Assembly (NCBI GenBank): GCA_946479435.1
Contig: CAMLFX010000039.1
Location: 1-27,390 of the forward strand
DNA: 27,390 nt
Source: an uncultured Sphingobacteriales bacterium
Lineage (GTDB): Bacteria > Bacteroidota > Bacteroidia > Chitinophagales > Chitinophagaceae
Direction of reading: 5' to 3'
The stretch's first letter is position 1, and each line of letters opens with the position of its first letter. Of this stretch, positions 8,278 to 15,930 are shown piece by piece. A program made the translations under genes and the position numbers. The notes below the pieces were generated by a model. The model saw only the letters and a list, made by a program, of their open reading frames with translations, had not been told where the DNA came from and ran no database searches.

Positions 8278-8742
8278 TTATTTTAGCGCCATATCATACC
8301 TGTGCAATCCATCAGTATATCCGTTCTCCGTTATCATGGTTACTTTAAAGCCATACTGCTCGAAGAAAGTGTAAGTATGTTGCGATGTATCCAGTTCCAT
8401 AGGGTAGTCACTATATTGTTTCTTCCACACATTAAGGCGGTATTCAAGTAAAGCCCGGCCATAACCTTTGCGATGGAATTTATTATCTACCATACCCCAG
8501 GCCATAACAGCATGTTTTGGGTCGACACCTACACCACCGCAGCCCACAGCTATTCCGTTATCTTCTATTACATAATATAGTTCTGCTATTGAGTCGGGGT
8601 AAGCATGTACGCCCTTATCCTGCCAGTTTAGCCAAAATTGAAACTGTTCGCGCTCGGGTACGGTGAAATATTTGGGGATATTACTTTCAAATATCTCCAT
8701 GCAACGTTGGTGGTCGGCAGCTATGTAGGGTCTTATGTTCAT
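8278..8742 (-). CDS. GNAT family N-acetyltransferase
   Basis: The 154-residue single-domain protein moves an acetyl group from acetyl-CoA to an unknown amine. The GNAT fold is visible: N-terminal strand MNIRPYIAADHQRCMEIFES, central strand WGMVDNKFHRKGYG, and the acetyl-CoA pyrophosphate-binding loop HRKGYGRALL (90-99). The C-terminal segment YTFFEQYGFKVTMITENGY is the usual family ending. It is cytoplasmic. It is divergent from dnaG, with 75 nt between the two start codons, and probably shares a transcript with the downstream clpP paralogue. The substrate cannot be read from the sequence. Confidence 0.88.
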   Translation of the reverse strand: MNIRPYIAADHQRCMEIFESNIPKYFTVPEREQFQFWLNWQDKGVHAYPDSIAELYYVIEDNGIAVGCGGVGVDPKHAVMAWGMVDNKFHRKGYGRALLEYRLNVWKKQYSDYPMELDTSQHTYTFFEQYGFKVTMITENGYTDGLHRYDMALK

Positions 8743-8783
8743 TTCTTTAATGTTACCTCTGCTAATATACCAATGTTATATAC

Positions 8784-8810
8784 TTGGCGCGTTTTCTTTG
8801 CGTACTTTTG
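8784..8810 (+). promoter_or_regulatory. Candidate dnaG promoter (TTG-N16-TACTTTTG)
   Basis: TACTTTTG (8803-8810) matches the Bacteroidota -7 box TAnnTTTG. A TTG at 8784-8786 lies 16 nt upstream, one short of the usual 17-23. Only 7 nt separate the box from the dnaG ATG, so the transcript would have almost no leader. The box also marks the longer upstream open frame (to 8638) as untranscribed from here. Confidence 0.45.
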
Positions 8811-8817
8811 CAGGCTC

Positions 8818-10764
8818 ATGATATCCCCCGCCAGTATACAGGAAGTGCTCAACCGTGCCGACATCGTTGATGTGGTAGGCCAGTTTGTGCGCCTGAAAAA
8901 AAGGGGGATCAACTATATAGCCAACTGTCCCTTCCATAATGAAAAGACACCCTCGTTTTCGGTATCGGCAACTAAGGGTATTTACAAATGCTTTGGTTGT
9001 GGTAAGGCAGGCAATGTGGTCACTTTTATACAAGACCACGAAAAGCTAACCTACCCCGAAGCTATCCGCTGGCTGGCCGATTATTATAAAATTCAATTAG
9101 AAGAAACAGAGCGCAGCCCCGAGCAGCAGCAGCAACAGCTTGCTGAGGAATCGCTCAGGATACTGAATGAATATGCTGCCCAGTATTTCAGCGATATACT
9201 ACTGAACACTGAAGAAGGCCAGGCAATTGGGTTGAGTTATTTTAAGCACCGTGGGTTCAATAAGAATATAATCGAACGTTTTCGCCTGGGCTATAACCCT
9301 GAAAGCGGAGAAGCTTTTTATCGTGAAGCGACGGGCAAAGGGCATAATGCCGCACTGCTGGAAAAAGCAGGGCTAGTGAAAGAGGGACGTGGCAACAGCT
9401 ACTACGATGTGTACCGTGGCCGTGTGATATTCCCCATACAAAGCATGACAGGCCGGGTGTTGGGCTTTGGTGCGCGTATATTAAAGAGCAACGACCGCGC
9501 CCCTAAGTATATTAATACGCCTGAGAATGAACTGTACAACAAAAGCCGCGTGCTGTATGGCATGTACCAGAGCAGGCAGGCTATTGCCAAGCAGGATGAG
9601 TGTTTGCTGGTAGAAGGCTATACCGATGTGATATCGTTGCACCAGGGCGGGGTGGAGAATGTAGTATCGAGTAGCGGCACCTCGCTAACAGAAGGCCAGC
9701 TGAAAATAATAGGCCAGCTCACCAAGAATATTACCATACTGTACGATGGTGATGCTGCCGGTGTAAAAGCAGCATTACGTGGCCTGGACATGGCGTTGGG
9801 GCAAAGCTTCAACGTACAGCTGGTACTGCTGCCTGAGGGAGAAGACCCTGATAGCTATGTGCAGAAATCAGGTGCAGCGAAATTTCACGAATATGTAAAG
9901 GATCATAAACAGGATGTGATCAGCTTCCGTATGGAAGTGGGTATGAAAGAAGTGGGTACCGATCCGGTACTGAAATCGAAACTGGTAAATGAGATAGCAG
10001 AGAGTATATCGCGCATCAATAAAACAGAAGACTTTGCGCTGCAGAGCCACTATATACGTACCGCAGCCAGCAAGCTGAATGTAGAAGAGGAAGGCTTTGT
10101 GAACCTGGTGAATAAATACATTCGCGAGAAGATAGATAAAGACCAGCGCCAGTACCGTAATGATGAGCCCGCACCACTGCCTGAAACAGTTGCCGCCACA
10201 CAGCAGCAAAGCTATATTGACGACCGTAACAGGGGCGAAGTAGAACAGGAATGGGAACTGGTAAGGATATTGCTGGAGCATGGCCATAAGGGTTATGAAG
10301 GCTACCCACATTGTGCGGAAGTGATACAACAGCGTGTAGACCCCGACCTGATAGAAACGGAACTGGCCCGCCAGATATACGATAGCTATTTCAATTACAT
10401 GAGCACATACCATGTGCATCCTACTACAGCTTACTTTACCAGTTTGCCCGATATCGCCGTGCAACATAAAGTGGCAACATTGCTGCAAACACATACCGAT
10501 ATAAGCCCCAAATGGAAGGAGAACTACGGTATCGAAACTATGCATGGCGACATGAATTATATCAATGAGATAGACAGTACGCTAATGTATTTCGAAATGA
10601 AAAAAATAAAGCTGGTACAGTCTAAAGTGCTGGAAATGGTGGGCCAGGAAACAGATATGCTGCGCCTGGGCGCACTCATCAAAAAGCACCTGGAGCTTAA
10701 GCAATCGGAGGCTGATATTATGCGCCGCATGGGCACCGTCATTTTTAAAAATCTCCGTAAATAA
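8818..10764 (+). CDS. dnaG: DNA primase
   Basis: DnaG makes the RNA primers for replication, working with the DnaB helicase at the fork. The 648 residues show the N-terminal CHC2 zinc domain with ligands C37, H40, C58 and C61 (CPFHNEKTPSF, then YKCFGCGKAGN). The primase core follows, with the TOPRIM motif VEGYTDV (catalytic Glu266) and the metal-binding DGDAAG (Asp310, Asp312). The rest is a helicase-interaction region of low conservation. The open frame reaches 8638, but the added 60 residues overlap the divergent GNAT gene and the promoter; MISPASIQEVL is the standard start of this family in Bacteroidota. Its stop codon overlaps the ruvX start (TAATG), so the two are translationally coupled. 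Confidence 0.96.
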   Translation: MISPASIQEVLNRADIVDVVGQFVRLKKRGINYIANCPFHNEKTPSFSVSATKGIYKCFGCGKAGNVVTFIQDHEKLTYPEAIRWLADYYKIQLEETERSPEQQQQQLAEESLRILNEYAAQYFSDILLNTEEGQAIGLSYFKHRGFNKNIIERFRLGYNPESGEAFYREATGKGHNAALLEKAGLVKEGRGNSYYDVYRGRVIFPIQSMTGRVLGFGARILKSNDRAPKYINTPENELYNKSRVLYGMYQSRQAIAKQDECLLVEGYTDVISLHQGGVENVVSSSGTSLTEGQLKIIGQLTKNITILYDGDAAGVKAALRGLDMALGQSFNVQLVLLPEGEDPDSYVQKSGAAKFHEYVKDHKQDVISFRMEVGMKEVGTDPVLKSKLVNEIAESISRINKTEDFALQSHYIRTAASKLNVEEEGFVNLVNKYIREKIDKDQRQYRNDEPAPLPETVAATQQQSYIDDRNRGEVEQEWELVRILLEHGHKGYEGYPHCAEVIQQRVDPDLIETELARQIYDSYFNYMSTYHVHPTTAYFTSLPDIAVQHKVATLLQTHTDISPKWKENYGIETMHGDMNYINEIDSTLMYFEMKKIKLVQSKVLEMVGQETDMLRLGALIKKHLELKQSEADIMRRMGTVIFKNLRK

Positions 10765-11177
10765 TGGCAAGGGTACTGGCGCTTGATTATGGTAAGAAGC
10801 GTACCGGCATTGCCGTTACCGACCCCATACAAATAATAGCCAGCGCGCTGGATACAGTAGATACAGGTGAACTGATAGGCTACCTGAAAAAATATATGAC
10901 TGCCGAACCGGTGGAATTAGTACTTATCGGTTATCCCCTGAATATGGACGACAGTCCAACTGATGCCACGCCGCTGGTAGAAAAATTCATTGGCAAGTTT
11001 CAAAACGTGTTCCCATCGTTACCAATTCGAAAAGTAGATGAACGTATGACATCGCACATGGCATCGCAAGCCATAGCCCAAATGGGCCTTAAGAAAAAAG
11101 ACCGGGAACGTAAAGAGCTGATAGATGCGGTGAGTGCAGTTATTATGCTACAGGAATATCTTGAAAACCCGCGCTAA
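10764..11177 (+). CDS. ruvX: RuvX/YqgF-family putative Holliday junction resolvase / pre-16S rRNA nuclease
   Basis: The 137 residues are a complete YqgF/RuvX RNase H-like domain. The acidic residues of the active site are visible: Asp8 in LALDYGKKRTG, Glu93 in DERMTS (92-97), and Asp121 in KELIDAVSAVIML. GYPLNMD (56-62) is the typical central motif. In E. coli the family member trims the 5' end of pre-16S rRNA; a resolvase role has also been proposed. It starts inside the dnaG stop codon, and the def promoter lies 4 nt after its own stop. Confidence 0.94.
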   Translation: MARVLALDYGKKRTGIAVTDPIQIIASALDTVDTGELIGYLKKYMTAEPVELVLIGYPLNMDDSPTDATPLVEKFIGKFQNVFPSLPIRKVDERMTSHMASQAIAQMGLKKKDRERKELIDAVSAVIMLQEYLENPR

Positions 11178-11189
11178 TTCGTACTTTTG
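11161..11189 (+). promoter_or_regulatory. Promoter for def (TTG-N18-TACTTTTG)
   Basis: TTG at 11161-11163 and TACTTTTG at 11182-11189 are separated by 18 nt, within the Bacteroidota range. The -33 part lies in the last codons of ruvX. It places the transcript start near 11193 and so argues for the def ATG at 11217 rather than the in-frame codon at 11187, which lies within the promoter. Confidence 0.6.
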
Positions 11190-11216
11190 CAGCCAGAAAA
11201 TAATAAATATATACGA

Positions 11217-11795
11217 ATGGTGTTGCCAATTGTAGCTTACGGACATCCTGTTTTGCGTAAAATGTGTGAAGACATCACACCCGAATATCCTGAGCTAAAG
11301 AAACTCATTGCCGATATGTGGGAAACCATGTACCACAGTAATGGTGTAGGTATTGCCGCTCCACAGGTAAATAAGGCTATACGCCTGTTCGTTATCGATA
11401 CCGAGCAGATAGTGGAAGGCTTTGATGAAGAAGATAAGAAAAAGTACCCCAATGAAGAACCTGTAAAGCAGGTATTCATTAATGCCCATGTTATTGAAGA
11501 AAGTGGCGATAAATGGGCGTATAATGAAGGCTGCCTGAGCATACCTAAAATAAGGGAAGACATACAGCGGCAGGCTAAAGTGAAGCTGCGCTATATGGAT
11601 GAAAATTTTGAAGAACAGGAGAAGGAATTCCATGGCATTACCGCCCGGGTGATACAGCATGAGTACGATCATATTGATGGCAAGCTTTTTATAGACTATC
11701 TACCGTCACTTAAAAAGCGCCTGATGAAAAAGAAGCTGGATGATATTAGCAGCGGCAAGGTGCGGGTTGACTACAAAATGCTTTTTGTAAAATAA
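11217..11795 (+). CDS. def: Peptide deformylase
   Basis: Def removes the formyl group from the N-terminal methionine of new proteins at the ribosome exit. The 192 residues carry all three family motifs: GVGIAAPQ (43-50), EGCLSIP with metal ligand Cys106 (104-110), and HEYDH with ligands His148 and His152 and catalytic Glu149. An insert rich in Asp, Glu and Lys (about 66-80, FDEEDKKKYPNEE) between motifs 1 and 2 is common in Bacteroidota. The start at 11217 is set by the family N-terminus (MVLPIVAYGHPVLR) and by the upstream promoter. It follows ruvX by 39 nt. Confidence 0.96.
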   Translation: MVLPIVAYGHPVLRKMCEDITPEYPELKKLIADMWETMYHSNGVGIAAPQVNKAIRLFVIDTEQIVEGFDEEDKKKYPNEEPVKQVFINAHVIEESGDKWAYNEGCLSIPKIREDIQRQAKVKLRYMDENFEEQEKEFHGITARVIQHEYDHIDGKLFIDYLPSLKKRLMKKKLDDISSGKVRVDYKMLFVK

Positions 11796-11826
11796 AGCAG
11801 TATCTTAACACCACCATTACACATTT

Positions 11827-12375
11827 TTGGAAAATACGGCCACATATACGGAACAAGAATTGATAACCCTGCTCAGGCAAAGGTCGCAGCAGGGCTTCAG
11901 TTATTTGTATAAGCAGTATGCGGGTGTGTTGTATGGTGTTGTAAAAAAGATAATTTATGACGACCAGACTGCGCAGGACGTGCTGCAGGAGGTCTTTGTG
12001 AAGATATGGAACAACATAGAAGGGTACGACGCCGGTAAAGGACGTATATATACCTGGATGATAAATATTGCCCGGAATGCCGCTATCGATAAGCTCCGTT
12101 CGAAAGGAGAGATTATGAAAGCGAAAATCCAAACGGGCGATGATATCGTAAGTAATATGCAGCAGGGAATGAAGACGGAGCAGCGTACAGATACTATAGG
12201 GCTAAGGCAAATGGTAGGAGGGCTAAAACCTGAATATCAAAGTATTGTTGACCTGGCCTATTTCAAAGGCTATACTATGGAAGAAATTGCAAAAACGCTT
12301 GACATACCAGTGGGTACCGTCAAGACGCGGATGCGTTATGCCATAAAGACACTTAGAGGTAATTTTGATAATTAA
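11827..12375 (+). CDS. ECF-type RNA polymerase sigma factor (SigK-like)
   Basis: The 182-residue protein has sigma region 2 (about 20-90: FSYLYKQYAGVLYG, then DVLQEVFVKIWNNI and the -10 recognition segment GRIYTWMINIARNAAIDKLR). It also has sigma region 4 (about 125-178: LKPEYQSIVDLAYFKGYTME, then IPVGTVKTRMRYAIKTLR). Regions 1 and 3 are absent, as in ECF sigma factors. The start is a TTG at 11827; no ATG occurs before region 2, so TTG is accepted. The adjacent RskA-like anti-sigma gene, 25 nt downstream, makes it a SigK/RskA-type pair controlled by a membrane anti-sigma factor. It would direct a small envelope or redox regulon, whose targets are not visible here. Confidence 0.92.
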   Translation: MENTATYTEQELITLLRQRSQQGFSYLYKQYAGVLYGVVKKIIYDDQTAQDVLQEVFVKIWNNIEGYDAGKGRIYTWMINIARNAAIDKLRSKGEIMKAKIQTGDDIVSNMQQGMKTEQRTDTIGLRQMVGGLKPEYQSIVDLAYFKGYTMEEIAKTLDIPVGTVKTRMRYAIKTLRGNFDN

Positions 12376-12400
12376 GTAAGAGATATTAGTATTAACTAAA

Positions 12401-13252
12401 GTGAATATAAAGGAGTACATAGAATCGGGCATATTAGAAGCCTACGTGCTGGGAGCGCTTTCGGAAGAAGAGCACCGCGCCGTAGAGGCAGATATTGCCC
12501 AATATCCTGAGTTGAAACTGGAAGTGGATGCTATTGAAGGTGCGATGCTGCAATTTGTGCAGTCGGCCTCAGTAGAGCCACCAGTTGAACTACAGGATAA
12601 GATATGGAACTCGCTGCAGCAAGAGCAGGGCGAAGAGAAAGCAATACCTTTTACGCAACCCGCTATAGCTGAAGAGAAGCCAGGGCCTAAAACAATACCA
12701 TTAGTGTCGGCGCCTGCGGCTAATACACGATGGGCAAGTGCTGCAGTTTGGGTGGCATTGATAGGCAGCCTGCTGGTGAATTTATTGCTTTGGAGCCAAA
12801 AGAATAAAGCCGATAAACAATTGGCGGGTGTGCAGCAGCAGATAGATACTATGTCGGCCAACCAACAGGCGCTGGCAGCTAAGATAAATGCTTATGAACA
12901 GGAACGTGCCATGCTTGCGAAAGTGGACATGATGCCTGTAGTAATGCAAAGCGCGCAACCGGGCCACGAAATGGCGGGTATGATGTACTGGAACAAAACA
13001 AAAGGCGAGGCTTATGTTTCTATGTCGCACATGCCAATGCCACCTACGGGCAAACAATACCAGCTATGGGTAATACAAGATGGCAAGCCTGTAAGCATGG
13101 GTACCATACCAAACGAACTGGTATCGAATGGTGGTATGCAAAAAGCAGGTATGCTGGTTACAGGCGGACAAGCATTCGCTATATCTCTGGAAAAAGAAGG
13201 TGGTAACCCAACGCCTACCGAAGTAATGGTGATGGGTAAGATACCAGTGTAA
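12401..13252 (+). CDS. RskA-like membrane anti-sigma factor
   Basis: The 283-residue single-pass protein begins with GTG at 12401. Residues 1-50 form a short helical sigma-binding domain (IESGILEAYVLGALSEEEHR) without the HxxxCxxC zinc motif of ZAS proteins. A linker follows, then a transmembrane helix at about 112-131 (ASAAVWVALIGSLLVNLLLW) and a periplasmic coiled coil (about 133-175). The RskA C-terminal domain (about 178-283) has the typical MYWNKTKGEAYVSMSHMP, KQYQLWVIQDGKPVSMG and GGQAFAISLEKEGG segments. It should hold the upstream sigma factor at the membrane until regulated proteolysis frees it (known for RskA; inferred here). A hairpin terminator follows 30 nt after the stop. Confidence 0.9.
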   Translation: MNIKEYIESGILEAYVLGALSEEEHRAVEADIAQYPELKLEVDAIEGAMLQFVQSASVEPPVELQDKIWNSLQQEQGEEKAIPFTQPAIAEEKPGPKTIPLVSAPAANTRWASAAVWVALIGSLLVNLLLWSQKNKADKQLAGVQQQIDTMSANQQALAAKINAYEQERAMLAKVDMMPVVMQSAQPGHEMAGMMYWNKTKGEAYVSMSHMPMPPTGKQYQLWVIQDGKPVSMGTIPNELVSNGGMQKAGMLVTGGQAFAISLEKEGGNPTPTEVMVMGKIPV

Positions 13253-13282
13253 TAAAATAAAAGAATGAGATATAAGATATTT

Positions 13283-13303
13283 GCCCGCTAGCCGGGCTTT
13301 TTT
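13283..13303 (+). terminator. Rho-independent terminator after the sigma/anti-sigma pair
   Basis: A GCCCG/CGGGC stem with a 5-nt loop is followed directly by six T residues on the plus strand. It lies 30 nt past the anti-sigma stop and borders the stop of the convergent ketosynthase-like gene (13302). On the minus strand no T run follows the stem, so it serves the plus-strand operon. Confidence 0.65.
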
Positions 13304-14378
13304 ATGCCTGCAATTTTAACAGCAACACACTGGCAGTACCCAGTATATGGTGATTTACCAGTAAGATATATTTGATACTTTCCCGATTGCCTTTGCGTTG
13401 TATCAGTTCGGCAGGCACTTCCTGTTTTTCGAATAAATAGGTGGCCAGCCATATTGCAAACCCCGAGCTTGTATCGTATTCGCCTGTTGTATGTTTAAAA
13501 GCGGCAATGGTTGTTTCATCACTCATTATTGCTTTGGCAGTATTGTATATCCACTCATGCCTGCTGTCGCCACTCATGCCGCAAAGTAACACATCAACAT
13601 CGCTCTGTTGCAGGCCCGCTTGCGCCAAGGCTTCTTCTATTGCATCCTGTATATTATCCATATCAGGCTGCTGTAACATGTTTACATATTCTATACTGCA
13701 AATAGCACCCTCACTTCTATTGCTAACAGTGAAGAAGCTAACACCTTCGCCACCAATAGTGCCTTCAGTATCGTTATACTGCAATAATGCTTTACTATTT
13801 ATTTTTTCCTTTTTCCAGTAGTTGATCTTATCCTTTATAGTATAATAGTCTTGCGACATTTCGTCGAAGCATCCCAATAGCACATTCATCTTTTTTTCTG
13901 TATCAGCCAGCATTAGTTGTGCATCCAGCAAGCAAAGTTCGAAAGAAAAACCACGGTGTACATAGGTCTGGTTGTAGCCTGTGCATTTGGTTTGCATGGC
14001 CAGCCAGCCGTTAATGGAATTGTAGGTGCTTTGTATAAAATAAGTAGGGTTCAGGGCTTCTTCTTTGTATGCTATCATGTCCGTCAGGAAGCGTTCTGTA
14101 TCTGTTACGCTGCCTTTGCTGGTGCCTACTATTATGGCGTCGGGTTGTTCAATATTGGCTTTTTGCAACGCCTGTACACCTGCACTGATACCCATTTTTA
14201 TAATGCGGCTCATACGGCGTATAGCCACCGGGTTTATGAATTTGGTATAGTCAGGGTCGGTAACAAACAACCTGTTATCATCACTTTCCAGTACAGGCTT
14301 CAGGAAGCTGTTCCCTTCAAATGTTTGTTGGGGGGATATGGCGCTGGCCGATAATATGTATAACGGTTGTTGCGTCAT
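13302..14378 (-). CDS. Ketosynthase-like protein lacking the catalytic Cys (chain-length-factor-like)
   Basis: The 358 residues have a beta-ketoacyl synthase fold (IIVGTSKGSVTDTERF near 82; NSINGWLAMQTKC near 120-132; GGEGVSFFTVSN near 209; the C-terminal KHTTGEYDTSSG at 295-306). The nucleophile elbow, normally TACSSS or similar, reads TYVHRGFS (138-145), so a Val or His stands where Cys should be. The first catalytic His motif (HGTxT) reads CGMSGDS, also lost; only the second His (296) is kept. It is shorter than the active partner by about 40 residues. Loss of Cys beside an intact ketosynthase is the mark of chain-length factors of type II polyketide and aryl-polyene systems. It overlaps the ketosynthase gene by 4 nt (ATGA), as expected for a 1:1 heterodimer partner. 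The product is unknown. Confidence 0.82.
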   Translation of the reverse strand: MTQQPLYILSASAISPQQTFEGNSFLKPVLESDDNRLFVTDPDYTKFINPVAIRRMSRIIKMGISAGVQALQKANIEQPDAIIVGTSKGSVTDTERFLTDMIAYKEEALNPTYFIQSTYNSINGWLAMQTKCTGYNQTYVHRGFSFELCLLDAQLMLADTEKKMNVLLGCFDEMSQDYYTIKDKINYWKKEKINSKALLQYNDTEGTIGGEGVSFFTVSNRSEGAICSIEYVNMLQQPDMDNIQDAIEEALAQAGLQQSDVDVLLCGMSGDSRHEWIYNTAKAIMSDETTIAAFKHTTGEYDTSSGFAIWLATYLFEKQEVPAELIQRKGNRESIKYILLVNHHILGTASVLLLKLQA

Positions 14379-15580
14379 GCTTTGCTGAATACTAGTGAAA
14401 CATTGCTGCCACCAAACCCAAAAGAATTGCTAAGGGCATGTCGGGCATTGTTAGCTTTTAATATGGTAACAGGTTGTATGCCGATGTCTTCCATCGGTGT
14501 AGTGAAATTAAGATTAGGCCATGCAATATTGTTTTGCAAGGCCAGTAGGGTAAATATAGCTTCTATGCTACCTGCTGCAGCCAGTGTATGCCCCGTAAAA
14601 GGTTTAGTAGAGCTGAATGCAGGCACATTGCCAGCAAACAATTGTTCTATGGCTTTCCCCTCGGCGCTGTCGTTGTTTTGCGTAGCGGTGCCATGTGTAT
14701 TTATATAGCCGATGTCCGATGGCTGCAGCCCTGCTTTATCCAATGCCTGCCTCATTGTGCGTACCGCGCCCGATCCGTCGGGTGCTGGTGCGGTGGGATG
14801 GTAAGCATCGTTGGTATTGCTATAGCCCGATAGTTCAGCTAGTATTGTAGCACCTCTTTCTTTTGCTGCGCTTTCGCTTTCCAGTAAAAGATAGCCTGCA
14901 CCTTCTCCCAGGTTCAGGCCCATACGGTTTTGGTCGAACGGACGGCAAAGTTCTTTATCTACATTTTTCAGCGTATTAAAGCCATTCAGCGTGTAGCGGC
15001 TCATAGCATCGCAGCCGCCGCATATAGCGCGTTTCACCATGCCTTGTTTTATCATGCGTGTACCCAATATCAGTGAATTGGCTGAAGAGGAACATGCAGT
15101 GCTGATGGTTGCCATAACAGGCTGCAGGCCGAAATGCCGGGCTACGTTTAGTGTACTCTCCGCACAATCCAGTGTATCGATATACTTTATGAAATCGCCA
15201 TCAGTTTTATCTGAGAGAAATTCCGGGTACATATCTTCCACACTGCACATGCCGCCTACAGTGTTAGCATTGATAAAGGCAAACGGTTCCTGCTGCAATA
15301 AAGAGGGTGCTATATCTTTCAGTACTTCTTTGAATGCTGCCAGTGCCAATAACGTAGTACGGGTATATGCCTGGTTTTTATCCAGGTCAAGCAGGTTTGT
15401 CAGCTCATCGTCTGATAGCTTTACCTCACCCAGCAAAAAATCGTTGGCGTGTACTGTTTGCAGGTATTTAATGGGGCCAATACCTGTTTGGCCCTGCTGC
15501 AAAGCTTGCAGGTTTGCCTTTATACCATATCCTAAAGCGGAAATAACGCCCAGCGATGTAATGACAACTTTTTCCGCCAT
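14375..15580 (-). CDS. Beta-ketoacyl-ACP synthase (active, FabF/type II PKS-like)
   Basis: This 401-residue condensing enzyme joins an acyl group to malonyl-ACP by decarboxylative Claisen condensation. The triad is complete: Cys163 in ISTACSSSANS, His296 in INTHGTAT, His331 in FTGHTLAAAGSIE, with Lys326 in SSTKPF also present. NLGEGAGYLLLES (223-235) and the C-terminal NSFGFGGSNVSLVF are typical KS elements. It is followed by a Cys-less KS-like gene (4-nt overlap) and preceded, 12 nt upstream, by its own ACP. This points to a specialised elongation module rather than housekeeping fabF, which normally pairs with acpP and rnc. Aryl-polyene, flexirubin-type and dialkylresorcinol clusters of Bacteroidota use such pairs; the other genes of those clusters are not next to it. 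Confidence 0.92.
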   Translation of the reverse strand: MAEKVVITSLGVISALGYGIKANLQALQQGQTGIGPIKYLQTVHANDFLLGEVKLSDDELTNLLDLDKNQAYTRTTLLALAAFKEVLKDIAPSLLQQEPFAFINANTVGGMCSVEDMYPEFLSDKTDGDFIKYIDTLDCAESTLNVARHFGLQPVMATISTACSSSANSLILGTRMIKQGMVKRAICGGCDAMSRYTLNGFNTLKNVDKELCRPFDQNRMGLNLGEGAGYLLLESESAAKERGATILAELSGYSNTNDAYHPTAPAPDGSGAVRTMRQALDKAGLQPSDIGYINTHGTATQNNDSAEGKAIEQLFAGNVPAFSSTKPFTGHTLAAAGSIEAIFTLLALQNNIAWPNLNFTTPMEDIGIQPVTILKANNARHALSNSFGFGGSNVSLVFSKA

Positions 15581-15592
15581 CGCAGTAAGAGG

Positions 15593-15850
15593 TTAGATTT
15601 TGCGGTGCGTCTGTATATAGTCAGCCATCGATTGTACTGACTCCAGTACCTTTCGGCCTTCGCGGGCATCTTCTATTTTAATGCCATAGTTACGTTCCAG
15701 CAGTACCATCAACTCTAAAGAGTCGATGCTATCCAGTCCCAGGCCTTCGCCAAACAACGGTGCATTGTCATCAATATCTTCAGGTTTCATGCCTTGCAGG
15801 TTCAGGGCTTCAATTATTTGTTGTTTAAGCGTCAGTTTAAGGTCTTCCAT
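15593..15850 (-). CDS. Acyl carrier protein
   Basis: The 85-residue acidic helical protein carries the phosphopantetheine attachment serine (Ser41) in LGLDSIDSLELMV. A phosphopantetheinyl transferase would charge it so that it can carry acyl chains to the two downstream ketosynthase-type proteins. The DSID rather than DSLD motif, and the pairing with specialised KS genes, mark it as a pathway ACP and not the housekeeping AcpP. The frame is open up to 15898, but the -7 box at 15869-15876 falls inside that extension, so the ATG at 15850 (MEDLKLTLKQQI) is used. Confidence 0.92.
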   Translation of the reverse strand: MEDLKLTLKQQIIEALNLQGMKPEDIDDNAPLFGEGLGLDSIDSLELMVLLERNYGIKIEDAREGRKVLESVQSMADYIQTHRKI

Positions 15851-15868
15851 AAGAGTGTCTCTGTGCCG

Positions 15869-15876
15869 CAAATTTA
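15869..15876 (-). promoter_or_regulatory. -7 box (TAAATTTG) for the ACP/KS/CLF-like operon
   Basis: On the minus strand TAAATTTG fits TAnnTTTG exactly and ends 18 nt before the ACP ATG. The nearest upstream TTG (minus strand, 15905-15903) is 26 nt away, rather far for a -33 element. The three genes thus appear to be transcribed separately from the porin gene upstream. Confidence 0.5.
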
Positions 15877-15930
15877 AGAATATTGGCGGCTTTTCCATAT
15901 TTCAATAAAATTGTGCCCGTTATGCGTTTT

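Noticed and set aside
8638..8817. 60-residue N-terminal extension of DnaG
   Set aside because: It overlaps the divergent GNAT gene and the promoter, and DnaG of this group starts at MISPASIQ.
9868..10545. 225-codon minus-strand frame inside dnaG
   Set aside because: It is antisense to well-conserved dnaG and rich in Cys, His and Phe without any motif, as expected of a shadow frame.
15039..15596. 185-codon plus-strand frame inside the ketosynthase gene
   Set aside because: The antisense of the KS gene carries the catalytic motifs; the plus product is Ser/Cys-rich shadow sequence.
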